DNA of 64,000 nucleotides. Origin: Pseudonocardia petroleophila (GTDB lineage Bacteria; Actinomycetota; Actinomycetes; Mycobacteriales; Pseudonocardiaceae). A program made the position numbers and the translations under genes. Under the pieces are notes generated by a model, which was given only the letters and a program-made list of their open reading frames with translations, ran no database searches and was not told where the DNA came from. The stretch lies in the NCBI RefSeq assembly GCF_014235185.1, contig NZ_CP060131.1, positions 5,835,501 through 5,899,500 on the forward strand, read 5' to 3'. Of this stretch, positions 14,952 through 23,260 are shown one piece after another (position 1 is the first letter of the stretch; every line of letters begins with the position of its first letter).

Positions 14952-16883
14952 GGTACCTCCACCCGTGACGACGCCGTGCGTGGCGGACAGTTTCGCCGAC
15001 CCGATCCGCGGAGGATCGCCGCGACCGGGCGACACGGTAGCCAGTAGCAGCCTTGCGGCAACCGGCAGACACACCAGCCACACGACCGCGGCCCACCGCT
15101 GCTCGGCGAGGAGGTCGGGCACCCAGACGAGTCCGACACCGCGGAAGTGCTCCGCACCGACGACGTCCGGTCGGACGAGGAGGGCGATCCCGACGGCCAG
15201 CTGCACACCCAGGAGGGCGACAACCTCCCACAGGCGCGGGCCAGAGGAGCCGGTGAGGCCGGACGCGACGACGCAGCCGGTCAGGAACAGCAACGCGTCC
15301 AACGCCTGACGTCCGGCCGACGAAGCCAGCAGCAGGTCCAGCCCCCCGGCGCCGTACAGGGTCAGCTGAACCGCCGCGAGGACCAGCGGCGCGGCGCCCG
15401 GCCGGCGCAACCGCCGGGCCAGGGGACGGCGCAGCAACCACAACAGACTGCCCCGCGGACTCGGCCCACCCGTCTTACCGACCGCGGGCAGCGCGCGGCA
15501 CGCGAGCCGCAGCGGCGCACCGGCGGCGAGCAACGCAGGCGCGACGGCCAGCATGAGCACCTGGCCGACAGCGGCCACGCTCGGCATGGCCGCCCCGTAG
15601 CGGCCGATGCCCGACGAGGTGGCCACGAGCACGACCAGTGCGCCGCCGCACCAGGCGACGGTGCGGCGCAGCGGCCACGCCTCGCCCACGACCCGGAGTG
15701 TGCGCACCCCGGCGAGGTAGATGATCACGAGAACGGCCACGACGAGCGCGAACAGCACGTCGACCCGGATCCAGGTCACGAGCTGCAGCGGCCCGTCCGG
15801 TCGGGCGAGCTCGTACCCGAGCACCTCCTCGGCCCGGCTCGTCCCTGTCGCCGGCCCGGGCGGAGGTGGGGTGCGCCCGAGCCCGACCGCGAGCCCGATC
15901 GTGACGACCATGATCAGGAGTTCCAGTCCACCCCAGCGCAACAAATCGACCGTGCGGCCCCGGGCCGCGGCCGGGACGGTGCGTCGCCGGTGGACGAGCC
16001 CGAGCAGGCCCAGCGCGGCGAGAGCCACGGTCTTCCCCACGACGAGCGCGCCGTAGGGGGTGAGCAGGCCTCGTGGGTCGACGCCGACACGGACGGCCAG
16101 GTTGACGAGTCCGGAGAGGGCGAGCACGGCCCAGCACCACCCGGCCAGCGTGGAGAAACGAGGCAGCGCGGTGCGCAGCGCCCGCGGCGCCGAGGTCGCG
16201 ACCAGCAGGATCGCGAGCAGACCACCGACCCAGAGCGCGGCCGCCACGACGTGCAGCAGCAGGCTGTCGGTGGCGATGTCGTGGGACCCGCCGACGGCGG
16301 AGTGCCCCGACGCGGCCACCGGCAGCAGCCCGCCGACGGCGGCGGCGAACAGGCCGACCGACCATCCCCAGGTGAGGGTGCCCGCACTCCCGACCGCGAC
16401 GGCAGCCGCGACGGCGCCGGTCACGAGCCAGGCCGAGGACGTGGGCAGGACCGGCAACGCCGCGGCGAGCGAGCCCAGCGCCTCGACCAGGGGGCGACCC
16501 GACGCCTCGGCCACGGTGAGCGGCACCATCAGCAGCGCCGCCGCCGCCCACACCGCCGCGGACACCGCGGCCGTTCGCACCGCCCGGAAGCCGGCCACAT
16601 CGAGGTAGCCGCCGCGCTGCGGCGGCGCCAGAACGGTGGCCAGCAGCAACATCCCGACCGTGACCGTCGCAGCCACCTCGGACAACACCCGGACCATCGG
16701 CAGCGCGACCGTCACGAGCGGCCCGGCATCGGGCAGACCCGCTATCGCGGCCGGTCCCGCCGACACCCCGAGCGCGGCCGCCACGAGCATGCCCGCGACC
16801 GACCCGACCACGAGGAGCACCACGACGGTCCACTGCCGCGCACCACGGCCGGTGATCGGCCCGGACACCGCGGGCAGGGCCAT
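14937..16883 (-). CDS. CopD / CtaG (Caa3) fusion membrane protein, copy 1
   Basis: A 648-residue polytopic protein. The N-terminal half is a CopD domain (copper import or transfer across the membrane) with GHSAVGGSHDIATDSLLLHVVAAALWVGG. The C-terminal half is a CtaG/caa3-assembly type domain with YGAAMPSVAAVGQVLMLAVAPALL and a final PDLLAEQRWAAVVWL segment. This fused architecture is common in actinobacteria, where it accompanies CopC. The ATG at 16883 was preferred over an upstream in-frame start. It follows the lipoprotein gene by 28 bases on the same strand. Paralogue at 25349-27208. Confidence 0.88.
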   Translation of the reverse strand: MALPAVSGPITGRGARQWTVVVLLVVGSVAGMLVAAALGVSAGPAAIAGLPDAGPLVTVALPMVRVLSEVAATVTVGMLLLATVLAPPQRGGYLDVAGFRAVRTAAVSAAVWAAAALLMVPLTVAEASGRPLVEALGSLAAALPVLPTSSAWLVTGAVAAAVAVGSAGTLTWGWSVGLFAAAVGGLLPVAASGHSAVGGSHDIATDSLLLHVVAAALWVGGLLAILLVATSAPRALRTALPRFSTLAGWCWAVLALSGLVNLAVRVGVDPRGLLTPYGALVVGKTVALAALGLLGLVHRRRTVPAAARGRTVDLLRWGGLELLIMVVTIGLAVGLGRTPPPPGPATGTSRAEEVLGYELARPDGPLQLVTWIRVDVLFALVVAVLVIIYLAGVRTLRVVGEAWPLRRTVAWCGGALVVLVATSSGIGRYGAAMPSVAAVGQVLMLAVAPALLAAGAPLRLACRALPAVGKTGGPSPRGSLLWLLRRPLARRLRRPGAAPLVLAAVQLTLYGAGGLDLLLASSAGRQALDALLFLTGCVVASGLTGSSGPRLWEVVALLGVQLAVGIALLVRPDVVGAEHFRGVGLVWVPDLLAEQRWAAVVWLVCLPVAARLLLATVSPGRGDPPRIGSAKLSATHGVVTGGGTSARV

Positions 16884-16911
16884 ACGTTGCACGCGTCTCC
16901 TCGGTTGCAGG

Positions 16912-17463
16912 TCAGGACGGGGCCGCGGCCCGGTCGCCGGTCGGGGTGACGACGAACCACTGGTCGTCCTCACCGTGCCGGCCGCTGTCGGTCAGGCCAC
17001 CCTGGTCGGCCGGATCCCGGTACAGGGGCCATCCCGCCAGCGTCACCTGCGTCGTGCCGTCGGACCGGATGAGGGAGCCCACCACCGCCGGATCGACGCC
17101 GAGCAGCACCGGCTGCTGGCCGGACCCGACGGCGAACGGCTGCCAGGACGCGCTGCAGCCGTCGGTGCAGCGCGACGTCGGTGGCGCCGTGCTATCGGCC
17201 TCCGACCGATAGAGGAGCCGTCCGTCCCCATCGGTCACGACGACACCGAGCGGGCCGCTCTGCACGGCGTACAGCACGGCTTCGCCCGCAGCGCTGTGAC
17301 CGTCCGTCTGCTCGCCGGAGGAGGCGCCCGGGGCGGCCTGCGCCGGGGTGGCTAACGGCGGGGCGGACGCCTCCGCCGCGCACCCGGACGCCGCAGCGGC
17401 CAACGCGACGACCAGCACCAGCCGGGCGGTGCACGAGATCGGGCGGAAGTGCTGTCGGTTCAT
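16912..17463 (-). CDS. Secreted lipoprotein with repeated Yx(FWY)xxD-type segments
   Basis: A 183-residue exported protein. The lipobox is AAAASGCAAE. The mature part has two similar units: LYAVQSGPLGVVVTDGDGRLLYRSEAD followed by TSRCTDGCSASWQPF, then a second with GWPLYRDPADQGG. This fits the COG4315 predicted lipoproteins (Yx(FWY)xxD motif), which occur near redox and metal genes but have no settled role. The CTDGC pair could bind metal. ATG at 17463 overlaps the stop of the pseudo-P-type ATPase gene (ATGA), so it is co-translated with it. Confidence 0.75.
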   Translation of the reverse strand: MNRQHFRPISCTARLVLVVALAAAASGCAAEASAPPLATPAQAAPGASSGEQTDGHSAAGEAVLYAVQSGPLGVVVTDGDGRLLYRSEADSTAPPTSRCTDGCSASWQPFAVGSGQQPVLLGVDPAVVGSLIRSDGTTQVTLAGWPLYRDPADQGGLTDSGRHGEDDQWFVVTPTGDRAAAPS

Positions 17464-18893
17464 GGCGATTCTCCGTGATCCGCTCGGTGGATCTGGGTCC
17501 ATTCGGGAGACGGGCCCCGGAGGCCGTGGCTGATCGCGGCGACACCGGCCGCGCCGATCAGAACCGTTCCCACCGCGACGGCCGGGTGCAGCAGCCCGGC
17601 CGCGGCGAGCGGCACCGCGAGGGTCACGGTCGCCGCCGTCCACCTGCGCGCGGCGCGAGCGGTGGCCGGGAGGCACCGGCCCAGCCGCACGAGTTCGACG
17701 ACGGCGGCCGGGTCGGTGTCCGCGATGACGACGTCCGCCACGTCCACGGCCGACGACAGGGAGATGCCGAGGTCGGCTGCCGCCAGCGCGGGAGCTTCGT
17801 CGGGGTCACCGGTGATGACCGCGACAACGGCTCCGGCCTCCTGCAGCCGGCGGACGGCGGCGGCCGTCTCCGCAGGTCGGAGGCCCGCGACGACGGTCTC
17901 GACGCCGGCGAGATCGGCATGCGCCCGCGCGACGTCGTCGGCACCGCTGGCGAGCAGAACCGGGTCGAGGTCCAGACCGCGCAACCGGGCGACGGCCGTG
18001 GGGCCGAGGGGTTGCGTCCCCGCCCCGGCCCGCGCGCCGTCCGGGCCGAGCGTGGCCGATCCGGCGATCAGCACGGCGCTGACCCGGGATGCGACCGTCA
18101 ACGCAGGCATTCCACGGAGCGTGATCCCGAACCTGCGGAGCGCATCCGCTGCCGCGAGCGCCGCCGCGGGCCGGTCGAGGGCCAGCGCAACCGGGCAGGA
18201 CGCCACCAACACCGCCAGGGCGATCTCCAGAGCGGCGGGACGACCGGCGCCGGCGCCGAACCAGAAGAAGGCCCCGATCGCCGCGGCGAACAGGACGGTG
18301 GGGACGAACCATGTGCTCGCGCCGGTAGGGCGCGGCCCACCGGCGAGCCACCGCGCGCCGAGCGCGGCGGTCGTGACGACCGCGACCACCTCCAGGTGGA
18401 GCTGCCCGGAGCCGTCCCCCCAGATCACGGTGAGCGACATCGCCTGCCGGTAGCCCGGCGCACCAGCCGGGCCTGCGAAAAGGCTGTGCACCGACATGGC
18501 GAACGCCGCCGACACGGTGAGCGTGGCGAGCACGTTCACCGCGGCGCTCCCGCGACGTATCTCGGCGAGAGCCGACCGGTACAGCGGCAGGGCACCCCAC
18601 GTGATGATCGGCGCGGTGAGCAGGAGGCCGACCCACTGCCATGCGGGGAACTGCAGGGGCGGCACCCACGTCAGCACCACCACCGGCACGGTGAGCACCG
18701 CGCAGCCACGGACCCGGGCGTGCAGCGGACCGCGGTCCGCCCGACCGGACCGGGCGACGGCGGCCCCTTCGTCCACGGCCGAACCGGCCGGCGACAGCGG
18801 GGCGCTCGGGACCCGGGCGGTCGGGTGCGCGTGGTCCACCGACGCGCCGACATCGTGCGGCCGGTCGGGCCGTGGCAGGGCACCGACGCTCAT
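17460..18893 (-). CDS. P-type ATPase-like protein lacking A domain and catalytic aspartate
   Basis: A 477-residue protein aligned by eye to CopA of this window (41177-43423). The front helices match (FPAWQWVGLLLTAPIITWGALPLYR). At the metal-site helix it has SCPVALALDRPAA in place of [11 protein letters not shown]. Where CopA has [12 protein letters not shown] this protein has VLIAGSATLGPD, so the phosphorylated Asp, Lys and Thr are gone. The whole actuator domain with TGES is deleted, most of the nucleotide domain is missing, and GDGxND is reduced to ITGDPDEAPALAAADLGIS. The last helices remain. It cannot pump by the known cycle. The frame is intact and codon use is normal, so it is maintained, perhaps as a metal-binding partner or sensor subunit. 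It lies in an operon with a small membrane protein, a lipoprotein and CopD/CtaG. Confidence 0.8.
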   Translation of the reverse strand: MSVGALPRPDRPHDVGASVDHAHPTARVPSAPLSPAGSAVDEGAAVARSGRADRGPLHARVRGCAVLTVPVVVLTWVPPLQFPAWQWVGLLLTAPIITWGALPLYRSALAEIRRGSAAVNVLATLTVSAAFAMSVHSLFAGPAGAPGYRQAMSLTVIWGDGSGQLHLEVVAVVTTAALGARWLAGGPRPTGASTWFVPTVLFAAAIGAFFWFGAGAGRPAALEIALAVLVASCPVALALDRPAAALAAADALRRFGITLRGMPALTVASRVSAVLIAGSATLGPDGARAGAGTQPLGPTAVARLRGLDLDPVLLASGADDVARAHADLAGVETVVAGLRPAETAAAVRRLQEAGAVVAVITGDPDEAPALAAADLGISLSSAVDVADVVIADTDPAAVVELVRLGRCLPATARAARRWTAATVTLAVPLAAAGLLHPAVAVGTVLIGAAGVAAISHGLRGPSPEWTQIHRADHGESP

Positions 18894-19138
18894 CGGCCGT
18901 GCGCGCCTTCGTGCACGGGAGCCACCCATCCCGGTCCACCACCGTCGTCCTCCGCACCGCTGCTTACCGCGGGCACATCCTGGCCTGAGCCACCGAGCAC
19001 AGCGGGCCGCGTGAGATCGGGAACGGGTACCAGCTCCGAGGACAGCCCTCCGACCGTCCACGCCGCGGCCGCCGCCACCGCCAGCGCGGCCAGGAACACC
19101 ACGACCCGGGCCGGGGGCGAAAGCTCGGCATCGTCCAT
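18890..19138 (-). CDS. Small single-pass membrane protein, first gene of pseudo-ATPase operon
   Basis: An 82-residue protein: MDDAELSPPARVVVFLAALA forms a short cytoplasmic start plus one helix, followed by an exported, Pro/Gly-rich tail ending VAPVHEGAHGR with two histidines. Similar short proteins precede exported metal-binding proteins in other actinobacterial copper operons. The ATG at 19138 is 6 bases after TACTGT (19150-19145, minus strand) with no RBS, so the mRNA looks leaderless. The stop overlaps the next start (ATGA). Confidence 0.65.
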   Translation of the reverse strand: MDDAELSPPARVVVFLAALAVAAAAAWTVGGLSSELVPVPDLTRPAVLGGSGQDVPAVSSGAEDDGGGPGWVAPVHEGAHGR

Positions 19139-19501
19139 GCCCGCACAGTAGGAACCGGCCGGTGCGACGGGTTGCCTTCCTGAGAGCCCACGCCGCCCTC
19201 CGGCGACTCGGGCGCGCCCAGTGGGCCCGCACACCGCCATCCAGACCAGCATGCTGCGCCGGACGACCCGGGTGGGTCTCAGGGCGTCATCCGGCGGGGA
19301 CGAGGGCGCGACGAACGGCACGTGAGCCGTGAGGACGGCCGAGGAGGAGCCCCGCGACTCCGCCGCGCCCGCGATCGCTGCCGACTCGCGACCACGCCCT
19401 ACGCCTCAACCCGGCCGGCACCGCTGTGCGCACCCGGCACCCGATGCCCGGTGTCGGAGTCGCAGCCGTGAACCTCACGTTGGCCGCATGACCCGCGTCC
19501 G
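19139..19501. other. Intergenic stretch between divergent promoter and FkbM terminator
   Basis: I see no convincing gene. Open frames here have no coding signature, and the only element is the promoter-like TACTGT at 19145-19150 for the minus-strand operon. Confidence 0.5.
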
Positions 19502-19541
19502 CAGGGCACCGGTGGCGCGGATGGGCGCCGCCGGTGCCCTG
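19502..19541 (-). terminator. Hairpin just after the FkbM gene
   Basis: CAGGGCACCGG (19502-19512) pairs with CCGGTGCCCTG (19531-19541), with further partial pairing inside. It lies 6 bases beyond the stop of the minus-strand methyltransferase gene. Confidence 0.55.
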
Positions 19542-19546
19542 TCGGG

Positions 19547-20338
19547 TCACCTTCTGACGAACACCAGGTTCTCGCGTTCGACCAGCAGGTCCAGATCGAG
19601 CGTGGCGGTGACCTTCCGGAGAGAGCTGGTTACGCCCTGGCCGGGGTACAGGTAGTCGTGCGGTTCGACGAACATCGCGCTCGCCTGGCCGACCCACTCG
19701 GTGTCGGCGGAGAAGAGATCGGCTTCGAACCCCTCTATGTCGATCTTCACCACGAACAGCTCGCATTCATCGCCTTGATCGGCCACGATCTCGGGAACGG
19801 TGAGGATCGGCACCTTCCCAGCCACCTCCCGCCGCGTCCCGATCGCGTCACTCTCGCGCCCGTCGGCCACCAGGGACACGAAACCCCCCGTCGAGCCGAT
19901 CGCGGCCTGACGGACCCGGATGTCGAAGCCCGCCGTGTTGGCCCGACACACCGCGGCATTGCCCGGATCGGGCTCGACGGCGACGACCACGGCGCGCGGA
20001 TACCTGCGGGCGAACCACACGGCGCTGGCCCCGTTGTTGGCTCCGGCATCGATGATCAGCGGCTGCTTCCCCGACTCGAGGATGGCCCCGTAAGCGGCGT
20101 CGACTCGTCGATCGTGCACCGGTGACGTGATGCGGTACTGATCCTCGCGGAAGATCTCCCGCACGATGTTCACATCGTGCGACCCGTTACGGATCGTCAG
20201 CCGCCCCACGTCGCGCACCGTCACCGTGACCATCCCACCGTGATCGACAGCGGGGCGCCGGAGGTGCCGCAGCAGAAAGCGGAATCCCAACCGTTTTACA
20301 TCCAGAATGTTCTCGGCCAAAAAATGCAATACCTTCAT
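19547..20338 (-). CDS. FkbM-family methyltransferase
   Basis: A 263-residue SAM-dependent methyltransferase. Motif I is PLIIDAGANNGASAVWFA, the acidic turn is VAVEPDPGNAAVCRAN, and the FkbM core VVKIDIEGFEADL is present. It would O-methylate a sugar or other small group on a surface glycan or natural product. The ATG at 20338 is preceded by GAGGT. The first 60 bases of the gene are AT-rich, with AAA, TTT and GTA codons, unlike its neighbours, which suggests transfer or a recently recruited start. It is unrelated to metal handling and flanked by spacers on both sides. Confidence 0.82.
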   Translation of the reverse strand: MKVLHFLAENILDVKRLGFRFLLRHLRRPAVDHGGMVTVTVRDVGRLTIRNGSHDVNIVREIFREDQYRITSPVHDRRVDAAYGAILESGKQPLIIDAGANNGASAVWFARRYPRAVVVAVEPDPGNAAVCRANTAGFDIRVRQAAIGSTGGFVSLVADGRESDAIGTRREVAGKVPILTVPEIVADQGDECELFVVKIDIEGFEADLFSADTEWVGQASAMFVEPHDYLYPGQGVTSSLRKVTATLDLDLLVERENLVFVRR

Positions 20339-20419
20339 GTATAAATACCTCGTTGATTCGGCGCGCAAGAATATGGGAGAAGCGTGAAATGAATCGGCCG
20401 GCGTTCCGCCGGTGATTGC

Positions 20420-20977
20420 TCAGCGAGCAGGGACGGGCGAACGCGGCGGACCGCGGGTAGGCATCGCGATCGGCCGGTAGCGGCTGGTCGGATGGGCCCG
20501 CACCGGCGTGCGGAGCCTCCTCGGCCCCTCGCCGGTAGCGCGCAGCCGCACCGGACACGTCCGCAACCAGCAGACCCGAACGACGCCGGAGGCGGTGGCG
20601 ATGAGCTGCTCGGTGAAGGTGACCGCGGCCACGAGCGCCAGGGCGACCGCCAACTGCGTGCCACCGACGAATACGTCGGCCTGCCCGACCGCGGGACCGA
20701 CACCGTGGTCGAGCTGTGCGTGGGGGACGACCTTCACGGCCGCGTGCAGCACGGGCTGGGCAACGACACAGCCGGTGAGGAACTGCAGGAGACCACGGTT
20801 CCGGCCGACGAGCCGGATTCGTAGGGCCCCCATCACGATGGTGATCACACCGAGGATGGCGACATGCACGGCCGCCTCTTCAGCGACGATGGCGGACGCG
20901 ACGGCGACGGGGACAGCCACTGCGGCCGAGGCCACCAGGACGGCACTGTTCTGCCCGATCGCTCGCCCCGGGCTCAC
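20420..20977 (-). CDS. Small polytopic membrane protein with QPxLH motif (family member 1)
   Basis: A 185-residue protein with about four helices and a basic tail. The third region reads VVAQPVLHAAVKVVPHAQLDH. The tail has TSRYRP and ends RGPPRSPVPAR. Family member 2 (46542) shares SQPALH, PHAQVEHGVG, ISRYRP and RGPP; member 3 (52935) shares LSQPVLHA and helix order. All three lie in the metal genes of this window. The spaced histidines facing the outer side could bind metal. It follows lspA by 61 bases on the same strand. I know similar small membrane proteins next to CopC/CopD in other actinobacteria, but no established function. Confidence 0.65.
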   Translation of the reverse strand: MSPGRAIGQNSAVLVASAAVAVPVAVASAIVAEEAAVHVAILGVITIVMGALRIRLVGRNRGLLQFLTGCVVAQPVLHAAVKVVPHAQLDHGVGPAVGQADVFVGGTQLAVALALVAAVTFTEQLIATASGVVRVCWLRTCPVRLRATGEGPRRLRTPVRAHPTSRYRPIAMPTRGPPRSPVPAR

Positions 20978-21038
20978 CCCGGACAGCCCGACGACCGGAA
21001 CCGTCTCGCCCGGGCGCCGACTCCTGGTCGACCGCGGG

Positions 21039-21581
21039 TCACCGCGCCGCGCCGCCCGACGTGATCAGAACGGGCTGCCCCCGCCAGGACAGAACGAACG
21101 CCACGGCCACACCGACGGTCAGCGCCGCGTCGGCCAGGTTGAACGCGGCGAACCAGGCGACGTCCACGAAGTCGACGACCGCACCCCGGCCCGGTCCCGG
21201 CGGGCGGACCAGCCGATCGATCAGGTTACCGGCTGCTCCTCCGCCGACCAGGCCCAGCACCAGCGCCCATCCGGCCGAGGCGGCCCGACCGGCGAACCAT
21301 GCGATGGCGATGACGACGACCCCGGCGAAGGCGGTGATCAACGGGGTGAGCGAGGTCCACATACTGAACGCCGCGCCGGTGTTGAACGACAGAGCCAGCC
21401 CGACTCCGGGCAGGATGGGCCACGGTTCGACGAACAGGCGCAACGCGACTTCCTTCGTGGCCTGATCGACGATCACGACCGCAGCCAGCACGACGGCTAC
21501 CAGTAGCCACCGTTGTCGACGTCGGCCGGCCCGAGCCGGTTCAGCGGACCGCTCTGCACCGCCGACCGCGTCAAGAGCCAT
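21039..21581 (-). CDS. lspA: Lipoprotein signal peptidase (SPase II)
   Basis: A 180-residue integral membrane aspartyl protease that cuts signal peptides from diacylglyceryl-prolipoproteins. Family motifs are all present: DQATKE in helix 1, NTGAAFSMW, GGAAGNLIDRL with the first catalytic aspartate, and FNLADAAL with the second. Length is normal for the family. The start is ATG at 21581. It is divergent from the NRAMP gene and shares its promoter region and dyad. A chromosomal lspA is expected elsewhere, so this is probably an extra copy serving island lipoproteins. Confidence 0.93.
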   Translation of the reverse strand: MALDAVGGAERSAEPARAGRRRQRWLLVAVVLAAVVIVDQATKEVALRLFVEPWPILPGVGLALSFNTGAAFSMWTSLTPLITAFAGVVVIAIAWFAGRAASAGWALVLGLVGGGAAGNLIDRLVRPPGPGRGAVVDFVDVAWFAAFNLADAALTVGVAVAFVLSWRGQPVLITSGGAAR

Positions 21582-21759
21582 GACCCACACGATACGGACA
21601 TCGCACGCAGCACCCGCGGCGGCATCGACCGACCCGACCACTGCCGCACGTAGGTCTCCGAGTTGCTCCCGGTCGCAGCGCGCATGGCGGCCGAGCCTGC
21701 CGAGAACGTCGCCGCGCACCGGAAGGTCAGGCGACCCTGCCGGCAGATGTGAGAGACGT

Positions 21760-21777
21760 CTACTATCTCTGGTAATG
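21760..21777 (+). promoter_or_regulatory. Dyad and leaderless promoter over the NRAMP start
   Basis: CTAC (21760-21763), 8 bases, then GTAA (21772-21775): one mismatch from the island dyad. Inside it TACTAT (21761-21766) is a -10-like box, and the NRAMP ATG (21775) lies 9 bases after it, so transcript and reading frame probably begin together and the operator overlaps the start codon. On the other strand it faces lspA. Confidence 0.6.
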
Positions 21778-23064
21778 GCAACTACCGACGCGGCGACCGG
21801 CGCTCACAGTCCCGGCAGCGGCGCACCGACGGTCGCCGAGATCCGTGCCCGCGGGCCGTTGCGCGGGCGGCTGATATTCTTCGGGCCCGCCATCGTCGCG
21901 GCCATCGCCTACGTGGACCCGGGCAATTTCGCCACGAACTTCTCCGCGGGCGCGCATTTCGGTTACCTGCTGCTCTGGGTGATCGTCGCTGCGAACCTGC
22001 TGGCGATGCTGATCCAGTCGCTGTCGGCGAAACTCGGGCTGGCCACGGGCCGGAACCTGCCGGAGATGTGCCGCGACCGGTTCCCCCGCCCGGTCTCCCG
22101 CGGGATGTGGGTGCAGGCCGAGATCGTCGCGATCGCCACCGATCTCGCCGAGGTCATCGGCGGCGCGATCGCCCTCAACCTGCTGTTCGGCATCCCGTTG
22201 TTCACGGGCGGGGTGATCACGGGGATCGTCGCCTTCGCCCTGCTGGCCCTGCAGTCCCGCGGCTTCCGGCCGTTCGAGCGGGCCGTCGCGGGTCTGTTCG
22301 CCGTGATCCTGCTGGGCTTCCTCAGCACGGTGGTGCGCATCGACATCGTCGGGGCCGACGCCGTCGCGGGGCTCGTCCCGCGGTTCGACGGCACCGACAG
22401 CGTGCTGTTGGCCACCGGCATCATCGGGGCCACGGTGATGCCGCACGTGGTCTACCTGCACTCCGCCCTCACCCAGACCCGGATCCGGGCTGACACAGCG
22501 GCAGATCGCCGCTTCCTGCTGCGTCGCCAGCAGACCGACGTCGCGGTCGGGATGGGGTTGGCCGGTCTGGTCAACGCCGCGATGCTGGTGATCGCCGCCA
22601 CGCTGTTCTTCGGTAGCGACGTGCCCGACACTGACACCCTGGACGGGGTGTACGACGGGCTCGGGCGTGTCCTCGACCAGCCGGCCGCGTTCGCCTTCGC
22701 GATCGCGCTGCTCGCGTCCGGCTTCGCGTCGTCGGGGGTGGGCACCTACGCCGGGCAGGTCGTCATGCAGGGCTTCATCCGGCGCCAGATCCCGCTGCTG
22801 CTGCGCCGCGCATTGACCCTGGCCCCCGCGCTCGTCGTGCTCGGCATCGGCATCGACCCCACGCGGGCACTGGTGCTCTCGCAGGTGGTGCTGTCTTTCG
22901 GCATCCCGTTCGCGCTCGTTCCGCTGATCCTGCTCACGCGTCGCCGCGACATCATGGCCGAACTGGTCAACCACCGCCTCACCACGGCGGTCGCCGGCCT
23001 GGCCGCGGTCGTGATCATCGGCCTCAACGGTTTCCTGGTCTGGCAGACCGTCACCGGGGTCTGA
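21775..23064 (+). CDS. mntH: NRAMP-family Mn2+/divalent metal transporter
   Basis: A 429-residue proton-coupled metal importer. The helix 1 metal site is DPGN (AIAYVDPGNFATNFSAG) and the helix 6 site is A-x-x-MPH (GIIGATVMPHVVYLHSALTQ). About eleven helices are visible. It imports Mn2+ or Fe2+. In a metal-resistance island, manganese import would help to replace damaged or mismetallated centres. The start at 21775 lacks an RBS and is read as leaderless. It is divergent from lspA across a shared dyad. Confidence 0.9.
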   Translation: MATTDAATGAHSPGSGAPTVAEIRARGPLRGRLIFFGPAIVAAIAYVDPGNFATNFSAGAHFGYLLLWVIVAANLLAMLIQSLSAKLGLATGRNLPEMCRDRFPRPVSRGMWVQAEIVAIATDLAEVIGGAIALNLLFGIPLFTGGVITGIVAFALLALQSRGFRPFERAVAGLFAVILLGFLSTVVRIDIVGADAVAGLVPRFDGTDSVLLATGIIGATVMPHVVYLHSALTQTRIRADTAADRRFLLRRQQTDVAVGMGLAGLVNAAMLVIAATLFFGSDVPDTDTLDGVYDGLGRVLDQPAAFAFAIALLASGFASSGVGTYAGQVVMQGFIRRQIPLLLRRALTLAPALVVLGIGIDPTRALVLSQVVLSFGIPFALVPLILLTRRRDIMAELVNHRLTTAVAGLAAVVIIGLNGFLVWQTVTGV

Positions 23065-23099
23065 CCTCGCGACGGACACCCCCCAGGTGGTCGACCCGA

Positions 23100-23123
23100 A
23101 CTTCTACGCGAGATAGTAGAAGT
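23100..23123. promoter_or_regulatory. Perfect 8-bp-arm dyad upstream of lnt copy 1
   Basis: ACTTCTAC (23100-23107) and GTAGAAGT (23116-23123) are exact inverted repeats around GCGAGATA. This is the most symmetric of the CTAC-N8-GTAG elements, with a GATAGT -10-like box inside. Confidence 0.7.
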
Positions 23124-23260
23124 GCCGAACAACCGGCCGAGCCGGACCGAAGGGACACACCATCCACACGGATCTGCCGGCGTCACCGGGAGCCGCCCCA
23201 GTTCGCATCGACCGGCCGGGCGCCGCCGGTCCGGCGACCCGTCTGCGCTTCGCGATCCTG

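Noticed and set aside
15147-16949. 600-codon forward frame opposite copD/ctaG copy 1
   Set aside because: It is Arg/Gln/Gly-rich with no family features, mirrored from a clear polytopic membrane protein on the minus strand.
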